Positions 1 through 5,025 of a DNA stretch of 5,025 nucleotides are shown piece after piece. The stretch covers positions 1 to 5,025 of the forward strand of contig JAJYPT010000132.1 of assembly GCA_021795135.1 (NCBI GenBank), written 5' to 3'. The DNA comes from Actinomycetes bacterium. GTDB lineage: Bacteria > Actinomycetota > Acidimicrobiia > Acidimicrobiales > JAJYPT01. The first letter of the stretch is position 1. Each line of letters starts with the position of its first letter. A program made the position numbers and the translations under genes. The notes beneath the pieces are model-generated. The model made no database searches, was not told the DNA's origin, and worked only from the letters and a program-made list of their open reading frames with translations.

Positions 1-422
1 CAGCTAATAATGCTCGTTTTGGTCAAACCGGACCCAAAGTTGGAAGCTTTGATGGAGGTTATGGCGCAAGTTTGTTGGCTCGTAACGTTGGGCTGAAAAA
101 GGCAAAAGAAATTTGGTTTCTATGTCGTCAATATGATGCTCAGCAAGCTTTAGAAATGGGACTAGTAAATACAGTTGTTCCAGTAAAAGATTTGGAACAA
201 GAAACTATTACTTGGTGTTTAGAGATGTTAGAACTTTCTCCTTTGGCCCTTAGATTATTGAAATCTAGTTTCAATGCAGCAGAGGATGGTTTAGCAGGAA
301 TACAACAACTAGCAGGAGATTCCACTTTATTGTTTTATATGACCAAAGAAGCCCAAGAAGGCCGAGATGCTTTTGTTGAAAAACGTCGTCCTGATTTTAG
401 TAAGTTTCCTCGTCGACCTTGA
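1..422 (+). CDS. menB: 1,4-dihydroxy-2-naphthoyl-CoA synthase, C-terminal part (5' end outside window)
   Basis: MenB is a crotonase-fold enzyme that performs the Dieckmann-type ring closure of o-succinylbenzoyl-CoA to 1,4-dihydroxy-2-naphthoyl-CoA in menaquinone synthesis. The frame is open from base 3, giving 139 codons up to the TGA at 420-422; this is roughly the last half of a protein usually about 275-300 residues long. The active-site loop FGQTGPKVGSFDGGYG lies at about bases 18-65, with the Ser (45-47) and Asp (51-53) of the GSFD motif. The C-terminal signature LLFYMTKEA EGRDAF EKRRPDF is near-identical in pattern to MenB and includes the conserved Tyr (336-338). A Gly (30-32) stands where the mycobacterial enzyme has a catalytic Asp, which marks the bicarbonate-dependent type. 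The stop overlaps the menA start, so the two are probably translated from one transcript. A TTG at 72 lies inside the conserved domain and is not the real start. Identification is very secure. Confidence 0.97.
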   Translation, partial: ANNARFGQTGPKVGSFDGGYGASLLARNVGLKKAKEIWFLCRQYDAQQALEMGLVNTVVPVKDLEQETITWCLEMLELSPLALRLLKSSFNAAEDGLAGIQQLAGDSTLLFYMTKEAQEGRDAFVEKRRPDFSKFPRRP

Positions 423-1303
423 TGGAAAATACTTGGCGTAAATGGATTCTTGGAGCTCGTCCTAAAACCTTACCTGCAGCTATAGTTCCTGTTTTGGTTG
501 GTTCTGCAGTAGCACTTGGATATAACAAATTTAGCCTTATCAAATCTTTAGCTGCTTTGATAGTTTCTTTATCTTTTCAAATAGCAGTTAATTATGCAAA
601 TGATTATTCTGATGGCATAAAAGGAACAGATGCTTTTCGAATTGGACCTCCAAGGTTAGTTGGGGGTGGATTTGCTTCTCCAAAATCTGTTAAACTAGCA
701 GCCCAGATTTCAATTGCTATAGCTTGTGTTGTTGGTTTTTTTCTCTCCTTAGCGGTAAATCCAGCTCTTATTGTTATAGGTGTTTTGTCTATAGGTGCAG
801 CTTGGTTTTATACAGGAGGTTCTAAGCCATATGGGTATTTTGGTATGGGAGAGATTTTTGTTTTTATTTTCTTTGGACTTATCGCAGTAGTTGGATCTAC
901 CTATGTTCAAATTCCAAATAGTTCTAGTGCTCTTTGGATTAGTTTCCTTGCTTCTATACCTGTGGGATTTTTATCTTCGGCTTTGTTGGTAACTAATAAT
1001 TTTAGAGATTTAGAAAGCGATCGTAAAACTCAGAAATTAACTTTAGCTGTAAGACTAGGCGCAACAGGAACTAAAATTTTATACATAGCTCTTATAGTTG
1101 GATCATTTTTATTTGCCCTCATACTTGGGTTTATAAAACCGTGGGTATTGCTATCTTTTATAGCACTACCAATTGTAAGAGCGCCAATATCTAAAATAGT
1201 AAAATCCCAAGACCCAAATCTTTTGATTAAAGCTTTGGGAGAAACTGCACGACTCCAGATTGTATTTGGTGTTTTGTTAAGTATTGGACTAGCAATAAAT
1301 TGA
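422..1303 (+). CDS. menA: 1,4-dihydroxy-2-naphthoate polyprenyltransferase
   Basis: MenA is an integral membrane UbiA-superfamily prenyltransferase that attaches a polyprenyl chain to DHNA with loss of CO2, giving demethylmenaquinone. The product is 293 residues, a normal length. It opens with the family motif ARPKTLPAAIVPVLVG (12-27). The first Mg-diphosphate motif NYANDYSDGIKGTD is at 57-70, followed by RLVGGG (78-83). The segment YTGGSKPYGYFGMGE is at 130-144, and the second acidic motif NNFRDLESD with TLAVRLG spans 192-213. Eight or nine hydrophobic spans can be drawn, roughly 17-33, 38-56, 93-131 (two), 144-162, 171-190, 218-254 (one or two) and 275-292. I chose the ATG at 422, which overlaps the menB TGA as TGATG, the usual layout for translational coupling; the TTG one codon earlier (419) is less likely. 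There is no separate promoter space, so it should be co-transcribed with menB. It converges on the methyltransferase gene 8 bp downstream. Confidence 0.96.
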   Translation: MENTWRKWILGARPKTLPAAIVPVLVGSAVALGYNKFSLIKSLAALIVSLSFQIAVNYANDYSDGIKGTDAFRIGPPRLVGGGFASPKSVKLAAQISIAIACVVGFFLSLAVNPALIVIGVLSIGAAWFYTGGSKPYGYFGMGEIFVFIFFGLIAVVGSTYVQIPNSSSALWISFLASIPVGFLSSALLVTNNFRDLESDRKTQKLTLAVRLGATGTKILYIALIVGSFLFALILGFIKPWVLLSFIALPIVRAPISKIVKSQDPNLLIKALGETARLQIVFGVLLSIGLAIN

Positions 1304-1311
1304 TTTGTATT

Positions 1312-1974
1312 TTATTCTTTTTGTAGAGTTACTTGCCACAAACGTCTTGGAAGATCTCCTTCTTCAAATTCTGATATATCTACTATCTTGAATCCAGTAG
1401 CTAAATCTTGGACTAATGAGCGATCAAAAAAATGAACAATAAATCCTCCGTTTTCAAATCTATTGTCACCTATATCAATTCCTTGTCCATAATGAGGATC
1501 TCCAATGTGACGTACTGTGTATACAAAGATTCCATCTTTAGATAAAATACGATGTACTTGTTGAGATATTGATTTTAGTTCCCCAGTTGTAAATGCCATA
1601 TTTAGCAACATATGCGAATAGACTCCATCTATAGAGCTATTTTTTAGAGGCAATGGCTCTTTGGCGTCTTGTTCTAGGACTTTTAGATTTTGGGCTAGAC
1701 CTTGTTCGTTGGCTTTTTGTTTGAGTTCAGCTAAAGCATTTGATGAATACTCAACAGCAAAAAGTTTAAATTTTGCTTTTAGAAAATATAAGCTGTCACG
1801 TCCTTGTCCAGATCCTAGTTCAATAACTGTGCTAAAGCCCTTAGATGAAAACAGATCAATGGCATATTGACCTGCTTGGCTAGGAAGTTGTCCATACATT
1901 TGAGGATTTGATTTGAAAACTTCATCCCAATGTTTTTTTTGGCCTTGTAATAGTTCAAATCTATTTTTTGGCAT
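1312..1974 (-). CDS. class I SAM-dependent methyltransferase, substrate unknown
   Basis: The product is a soluble 220-residue protein with a Rossmann-type SAM-binding core. Motif I is VIELGSGQGRDSLYF (50-64), the acidic residue at the end of strand 2 is in AVEYS (73-77), motif II is around QDAKEPLPL (102-110), and motif III lies in the GVYSHMLLNMAF stretch (117-128). An N-terminal HWDEVF (15-20) and a C-terminal EFEEGDLPRRLWQVTL pattern (202-217) recall a widespread group of small TehB/UbiE-like methyltransferases acting on unassigned small molecules; that placement is from memory. It lies between menA and menH, so a role in quinone methylation is conceivable, but it does not look like canonical MenG/UbiE and the context alone does not prove it. 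It is read in the same direction as menH but is separated by 71 bp. There is no Shine-Dalgarno sequence before the ATG, while a -10-like TACAAT ends 8 nt upstream, suggesting a leaderless mRNA. Base composition matches the neighbours. Confidence 0.88.
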   Translation of the reverse strand: MPKNRFELLQGQKKHWDEVFKSNPQMYGQLPSQAGQYAIDLFSSKGFSTVIELGSGQGRDSLYFLKAKFKLFAVEYSSNALAELKQKANEQGLAQNLKVLEQDAKEPLPLKNSSIDGVYSHMLLNMAFTTGELKSISQQVHRILSKDGIFVYTVRHIGDPHYGQGIDIGDNRFENGGFIVHFFDRSLVQDLATGFKIVDISEFEEGDLPRRLWQVTLQKE

Positions 1975-1982
1975 CTGTAACT

Positions 1983-1988
1983 ATTGTA
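1983..1988 (-). promoter_or_regulatory. putative -10 box of the methyltransferase gene (leaderless type)
   Basis: On the minus strand TACAAT (five of six bases of TATAAT) ends 8 nt before the ATG at 1974. This places the expected transcription start at or within a base or two of the start codon. There is no purine-rich ribosome binding site in between, which fits a leaderless transcript, common in actinobacteria. No convincing -35 box was found 16-18 bp further upstream. This is inferred from spacing only. Confidence 0.45.
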
Positions 1989-2005
1989 GATGTAAAAAGT
2001 GGGCA

Positions 2006-2044
2006 AATAAATTATTTTTATTTTAGCTTTATAAATAATTTATT
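2006..2044. repeat. perfect 12-bp AT-only inverted repeat after menH
   Basis: The arms AATAAATTATTT (2006-2017) and AAATAATTTATT (2033-2044) are exact reverse complements separated by 15 bases. The repeat begins one base beyond the menH stop, inside the 71-bp gap before the methyltransferase gene. A transcript stem would be purely A-U and weak, and no uninterrupted U tract follows on the minus strand (it runs into TTGCCC). It is therefore not a textbook terminator. It could be a weak 3'-end structure, a protein-binding site or an accident of an AT-rich spacer. Confidence 0.5.
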
Positions 2045-2045
2045 A

Positions 2046-2807
2046 TCATTTGGTCAAAAAGGAATTAGCTAAGTTTGTAAATTCTTCTGGCTTTTCTAAA
2101 TGAGCAGCATGGGTTGCATCTTTTATTAGAGATAGTTGTGCATTAGGCCCTATTTGGGCAACCATAGATTTACCTATATCTACAAATTTTTCATCTTTTT
2201 GCCCAGCTACCACCAATATAGGCATCTCTAGTTGGTGCAAAGATTGCCATAGATTTTTTTGTTGTCCTAACCCACAAAGTTTTAGACTTGAGATGAGGCC
2301 TGAGGCAGAATTGGATCTTCTTGCCTCTATGTCAGCATCTGTTGGTGATAAATTTTTAAATAGAGGCTGAGATAGCCACCTGTTTAAAAATTCTTCAACC
2401 CCATATTGTTCAATAATAGAAATCCATTTTTGATCATTTTTTATTCTTTGAGCTTTTTGATCGTTGTCAACAAGACCAGGATTGGGACCTATTAAAATCA
2501 TTTTTTTTATCAAATGAGGATATCTAAGACCTAGATGTAGTCCCACACGTGCCCCCATGGAATAACCTATGAGGTAGCAAGGTTCTAGGGATTGGGCTAC
2601 AAGATCAGCACTTTGTTCTAAGTTAGCGTGTATATTTTTGGAATGTCCATGTCCAGGTAAATCTACTAACAAAATTTGATAATTTTTTTCCATATTAGAA
2701 GGGATTTCTCCCCAACAAGAATGATTCTGAGTAAAACCATGCAAAAGAACAACACTAGGTCCATTACCAATTTTCTTTACAAAAATAGATTCTTGGTTTT
2801 TTTCCAT
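2046..2807 (-). CDS. menH: 2-succinyl-6-hydroxy-2,4-cyclohexadiene-1-carboxylate (SHCHC) synthase
   Basis: MenH is a cytosolic alpha/beta-hydrolase-fold enzyme that removes pyruvate from SEPHCHC, the MenD product, to give SHCHC. The product is 253 residues, the normal length. The oxyanion region VVLLHGFTQNHSCW is at 19-32 and DLPGHGHS at 49-56. The nucleophile elbow GYSMGAR (81-87) carries Ser83. The expected acid is Asp205 in AGQKDEKF and the base is His233 in THAAH. The cap region has the MenH-specific patterns NPGL (109-112) with a downstream DQKW, and RRSN (163-166), where Arg164 should correspond to a substrate-carboxylate-binding arginine of the E. coli enzyme. These patterns separate it from generic hydrolases. 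It is divergent from menD, with 34 bp between the start codons. The mRNA is probably leaderless, since a TATTAT box ends 7 nt before the ATG and there is no Shine-Dalgarno. The main alternative is a related hydrolase with another substrate, unlikely beside menD. Confidence 0.93.
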   Translation of the reverse strand: MEKNQESIFVKKIGNGPSVVLLHGFTQNHSCWGEIPSNMEKNYQILLVDLPGHGHSKNIHANLEQSADLVAQSLEPCYLIGYSMGARVGLHLGLRYPHLIKKMILIGPNPGLVDNDQKAQRIKNDQKWISIIEQYGVEEFLNRWLSQPLFKNLSPTDADIEARRSNSASGLISSLKLCGLGQQKNLWQSLHQLEMPILVVAGQKDEKFVDIGKSMVAQIGPNAQLSLIKDATHAAHLEKPEEFTNLANSFLTK

Positions 2808-2811
2808 AGTC

Positions 2812-2819
2812 TAGATAAT
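2812..2819 (+). promoter_or_regulatory. putative -10 region of menD
   Basis: TAGATAAT contains GATAAT at 2814-2819, five of six bases of the -10 consensus. Transcription would start near 2826 and leave a leader of about 16 nt ending in AGAAAGA directly before the ATG. A weak TTGGTT at 2793-2798 could serve as -35, but the 15-bp spacer is short. The box overlaps the menH -10 box on the other strand. Confidence 0.4.
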
Positions 2820-2820
2820 A
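2815..2820 (-). promoter_or_regulatory. putative -10 box of menH (leaderless type)
   Basis: On the minus strand TATTAT (five of six consensus bases) lies 7 nt before the menH ATG at 2807, so the predicted transcription start coincides with the start codon. The seven intervening bases, CTAGACT, hold no ribosome binding site. A poor TTCTTT sits 16 bp upstream as a possible -35. It shares bases 2815-2819 with the proposed menD -10, so the two promoters would compete for polymerase. Confidence 0.5.
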
Positions 2821-2841
2821 CGATTAGCAGATATAGAAAGA

Positions 2842-4602
2842 ATGATTTTGAGTAGAAAAAATCTTTTAGGATCTTTACAAGCTGATTTTTCAGCAACTTT
2901 GGTTGATGAATGGTTTATGTTAGGTCTTAGACACATTGTTCTATCTCCTGGCTCTAGGTCTAGTCCTTTAGCAATTGCTTTATTGAAACATGGTGGTTTT
3001 GACATCCATGTTCGTCTAGATGAAAGATCGGGAGGATTTTTTGCTTTAGGATTATCTAAATCTACCAATCAAGTTGTTCTTATTTTAACTACAAGTGGGA
3101 CAGCTACTACCGAATTGCATCCTTGTGTCGTAGAAGCAGACCAATCAAAGGTATCGCTTTTGGTCTGTACTGCTGATAGACCTCCCGAACTTCATTCTAT
3201 TGGAGCACCTCAAACCATAGATCAATCTAACCTTTTTTTAGGTGCGGTTAGATTTTTTTCTCAGCCTAGTTTGGCAAGTGAGCAAAATAAATCAACTTGG
3301 AGATCTTTGGCTAGTCGTAGCTTTTATGAAGCAATCTATAATCCTCTAGGACCAGGACCGGTACATTTAAACTTATTTTTTGATGAGCCTTTATCAACTT
3401 TGCCTCAAAATGTAACTACTCCTAGAAAATCAGGTGAACCTTGGCATAAAGTGGCTAAATCAAAATCGATTCCAGATCTAGAAGAATTTGCTTGGGTTTT
3501 TCAACAATCAAAACGAGGAGTTATCCTAGCTGGACAAGGAGTATTTGATAATTCAGTTCAACTATTAAGCCAGGCCCTAAGATGGCCTATTATAGCTGAT
3601 CCTATTTCAGGACTTAGAAATGGTTCTGATTTAGTGATTTCTAGTGCAGAGATGCTTTTTAGAGTTGAAGAATTTTTAGATATAGCCCAACCTGAAGTGG
3701 TTTTACATCTTGGCAATCCTTGGGCATCTAGAATTGTCAATGAATGGATCCAATCTTTATCTAGTGCTGTTCATCTTTTGGTAGATCCCTATTGGTCTTG
3801 GATAGACCCAAAACGTATGGCTTCTTGGATAATAAAATCAGATCCTAATTTGTTTTGTTCTTTGCTTTTGGACAAAGTTGATATTGTTCCTACAAATCAA
3901 AGTTGGGCTCAGCTTTGGAATTGGGCGGAAAAGTCTGCTCAGGAGTTTTTAGATAAAAATTTAGCTTTTCTAACTGAGACCTTAAGTGAACCAATGGTTG
4001 CTAGAATTTTATTTTCTAGCCTAGATTCTAAACAAGCTTTATTTTGTTCTTCATCTATGCCTATTCGGGATCTAGAGACCTTTGGAGGTCATAATTTGTT
4101 ACCTCCAAAGGTTTTTGCTAACAGAGGAGTCAACGGGATAGATGGAGTGCTATCTAGTGCTTTGGGAGTCTCTCAAGGTTGGCAAGGTTCTACTTTTGTA
4201 CTTGTTGGAGATCTTGGTTTCCTTCACGATGTTGGATCTTTGGTCGAACACAGTTTTATAAAAGACGGTTTTGGCGTTGTTGTTGTTGATAATAATGGGG
4301 GAGGCATATTTTCGTTTTTACCCCAAGTCAATACTTTAGATTACCAAGAGTTTGAAAAGTTGTTCGCAACTCCTCAAAATGCAGATATTTTAAAAATAAC
4401 TCAAGGCTTTGGGATTGACTCAGTAGATGTATCAACAGTAGATGAGCTAAGACAACAAATTAAAAATATAAAGGAAAAAAAAGAATTTCGAATACTGAGA
4501 ATAAGAACTAATCGACAAGAAAATGTGATTTTGCATAAACAAATCCAAGATCAATTTAAAGTTTTGTTGTCAGAAGGTATCGAAAGATTTATCACATCAT
4601 AA
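2842..4602 (+). CDS. menD: 2-succinyl-5-enolpyruvyl-6-hydroxy-3-cyclohexene-1-carboxylate (SEPHCHC) synthase
   Basis: MenD is a thiamine-diphosphate enzyme that decarboxylates 2-oxoglutarate and adds the succinyl-semialdehyde unit to isochorismate, the first committed step to menaquinone. The product has 586 residues, slightly longer than the E. coli and mycobacterial enzymes but full length. The N-terminal PYR domain carries LSPGSRSSPLA (34-44) and VRLDERSGGF (57-66) with the ThDP-activating Glu61. It also holds TTSGTATTELHP (83-94) and CTADRPPEL (109-117). The C-terminal PP domain carries SSSMPIRDLE (403-412), ANRGVNGIDGV (426-436), and the ThDP/Mg motif GDLGFLHD (456-463) paired with NNGGGIFSFLP (484-494). 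I start it at the ATG at 2842. The AGAAAGA just before it is too close to act as a Shine-Dalgarno for this codon but is well placed for the TTG two codons on (2848), so the true start may be two residues later. A terminator-like hairpin lies inside the gene at 4074-4116. Divergent from menH; a membrane protein gene follows after 15 bp. Confidence 0.97.
   Translation: MILSRKNLLGSLQADFSATLVDEWFMLGLRHIVLSPGSRSSPLAIALLKHGGFDIHVRLDERSGGFFALGLSKSTNQVVLILTTSGTATTELHPCVVEADQSKVSLLVCTADRPPELHSIGAPQTIDQSNLFLGAVRFFSQPSLASEQNKSTWRSLASRSFYEAIYNPLGPGPVHLNLFFDEPLSTLPQNVTTPRKSGEPWHKVAKSKSIPDLEEFAWVFQQSKRGVILAGQGVFDNSVQLLSQALRWPIIADPISGLRNGSDLVISSAEMLFRVEEFLDIAQPEVVLHLGNPWASRIVNEWIQSLSSAVHLLVDPYWSWIDPKRMASWIIKSDPNLFCSLLLDKVDIVPTNQSWAQLWNWAEKSAQEFLDKNLAFLTETLSEPMVARILFSSLDSKQALFCSSSMPIRDLETFGGHNLLPPKVFANRGVNGIDGVLSSALGVSQGWQGSTFVLVGDLGFLHDVGSLVEHSFIKDGFGVVVVDNNGGGIFSFLPQVNTLDYQEFEKLFATPQNADILKITQGFGIDSVDVSTVDELRQQIKNIKEKKEFRILRIRTNRQENVILHKQIQDQFKVLLSEGIERFITS
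4074..4116 (+). repeat. terminator-like hairpin inside menD
   Basis: The arms ACCTTTGGAGGT (4078-4089) and ACCTCCAAAGGT (4101-4112) are perfect 12-bp reverse complements around an 11-base loop, with six G-C pairs. On the menD-sense RNA, G-U and A-U pairs could lengthen the stem by four (4074-4077 with 4113-4116). A run of five T (4112-4116) follows the second G-C-rich arm, so the element resembles an intrinsic terminator in menD orientation. It encodes residues in the stretch between the MPIRDLE and NRGVNGIDG motifs. The structure is seen directly; any function (attenuation, RNA stability, pausing) is inference, and it could be coincidental codon choice. Confidence 0.6.
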
Positions 4603-4617
4603 TTTAACTAGAAAGCT

Positions 4618-5025
4618 TTGGAACTTCCCTTGGATAAAGGCTCGCCATTTTCACCAGGATCAAATACTAAAAAATCTTTGACAATAACTATTGTTGGATT
4701 TGTAATTGCTATGGTTTTATCTCAAATTACCTCACTTGCTTGGATAGCTATCAGCAAAGATAATATTGCTTCTTTAGGAACTATATTGGCAAGCCTATTA
4801 GGCCTTTGGATGGGTTTGTTATCTACTGTGTTTTATGTAAGTCACAAATGTAGAAGTGGATCGATTATTAAAGATTTTGGACTAAGAGTAAAATTGATAG
4901 ATATTCCTGTAGGAATAGCAGTTGGAGTTTTTGCTCAATTTGTTTTAGTTCCAGTTTTATATTTCCCCTTTATAAAGATGTATCCATCTTTGGGAAAAAG
5001 TTTAAGTGTTCCAGCTAAAAGTTTG
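4618..5025 (+). CDS. membrane protein, probable CPBP-family intramembrane protease, N-terminal part (3' end outside window)
   Basis: An open frame runs from just after a TAG at 4609-4611 to the window end without a stop. From the TTG at 4618 it gives 136 residues. A short polar, proline- and glycine-rich N-terminus (1-20, with KK at 18-19) precedes hydrophobic spans at about 21-45, 50-74 and 96-118. Between the second and third lies a basic loop ending in KDFGLR (85-90), then DIPVGIAVGVFAQFVLVP (95-112). The DFGLR loop followed by a P-V-G span resembles the N-terminal half of actinobacterial CPBP (CAAX protease and bacteriocin-processing) proteins. The diagnostic EE-R and H motifs would lie beyond the window, so the family call is provisional and the substrate unknown. 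The gene starts 15 bp after the menD stop and may be co-transcribed. The start is uncertain: TTG 4618 has a weak AGAAAG only 2 nt before it, TTG 4630 is an alternative, and the first ATG (4711) would cut into the first span. CATAAT at 4598-4603, over the menD stop, could be a -10 of its own. Confidence 0.75.
   Translation, partial: MELPLDKGSPFSPGSNTKKSLTITIVGFVIAMVLSQITSLAWIAISKDNIASLGTILASLLGLWMGLLSTVFYVSHKCRSGSIIKDFGLRVKLIDIPVGIAVGVFAQFVLVPVLYFPFIKMYPSLGKSLSVPAKSL

Noticed and set aside
72..74. TTG at 72 as a start for a short 116-residue MenB
   Set aside because: It lies inside the conserved active-site region and the frame stays open to base 3, so the gene simply enters from outside the window.
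1304..1311. Bidirectional terminator between menA and the methyltransferase gene
   Set aside because: Only 8 bp separate the stops, and flanking sequence gives no more than a 6-bp AT pairing (AATAAA/TTTATT), too weak to call.
1661..1870. Plus-strand open frame of 69 codons within the methyltransferase gene
   Set aside because: It is antisense to the SAM-binding core and its translation has no protein-like pattern; the same holds for the short open frames at 140-325 and 3558-3740.
1312..1974. Calling the methyltransferase menG/ubiE
   Set aside because: Its motifs and C-terminal pattern resemble another small-molecule methyltransferase group; position in the cluster alone is insufficient.
1815..2006. 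Minus-strand open frame of 63 codons overlapping the methyltransferase start
   Set aside because: It is in another frame over the conserved N-terminal part of the methyltransferase and has no supporting motif.
2811..3068. Minus-strand open frame of 85 codons opposite the start of menD
   Set aside because: It is antisense to the conserved PYR domain of menD, has no recognisable motif, and would occupy the menH/menD promoter region.
4421..4444. Direct repeat CAGTAGATG at 4421-4429 and 4436-4444
   Set aside because: The copies are in frame, 15 bp apart, and arise from similar codons (Val-Asp) in menD; a pair this short is expected occasionally.
1..5025. Mobile element, phage, CRISPR or defence system
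   Set aside because: No transposase, integrase, repeat-spacer array, terminal repeats or compositional break is visible; all genes share similar base usage and, except the membrane protein and methyltransferase, belong to one housekeeping pathway.

Overview
The window looks like a stretch of chromosome from a low-GC bacterium (about one third G+C by eye), most likely a streamlined, AT-rich actinobacterium. The protein signatures that suggest this are the MenA prenyl-binding segment (NYANDYSDGIKGTD followed by RLVGGG), the MenD segments ELHP and VVEAD, and the DFGLR segment of the CPBP-type membrane protein. Short intergenic gaps, and -10-like boxes sitting 7-8 nt before start codons (leaderless-type promoters), fit as well. 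The affiliation is inferred from remembered family patterns, not from a search; a marine acidimicrobial or Actinomarina-like lineage is my best guess.

Layout: (1) 1-422, plus strand: C-terminal part of menB (1,4-dihydroxy-2-naphthoyl-CoA synthase), cut by the window edge. (2) 422-1303, plus: menA (DHNA polyprenyltransferase), overlapping the menB stop by one base (TGATG). (3) 1312-1974, minus: a class I SAM-dependent methyltransferase of unassigned substrate, tail-to-tail with menA, 8 bp apart. (4) 1975-2045: a 71-bp AT-rich gap with a perfect 12-bp inverted repeat and a likely leaderless promoter. (5) 2046-2807, minus: menH (SHCHC synthase, alpha/beta hydrolase). (6) 2808-2841: a 34-bp divergent promoter region in which two -10-like boxes overlap on opposite strands. 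(7) 2842-4602, plus: menD (SEPHCHC synthase, ThDP-dependent), with a strong terminator-like hairpin inside its coding sequence at 4074-4116. (8) 4618-5025, plus: N-terminal part of a multi-spanning membrane protein resembling actinobacterial CPBP-family intramembrane proteases, cut by the window edge.

Together this is most of a classical (o-succinylbenzoate) menaquinone biosynthesis locus. MenD joins 2-oxoglutarate to isochorismate, MenH eliminates pyruvate, MenB closes the naphthoate ring and MenA prenylates DHNA in the membrane. menF, menC, menE and a canonical menG/ubiE are not in the window. No mobile element, CRISPR array, tRNA or rRNA is visible. The coding content is ordinary; the observations most worth a second look are the intragenic menD hairpin, the compact divergent menH/menD promoter, the bicarbonate-type MenB active site and the unassigned methyltransferase inside the men cluster.
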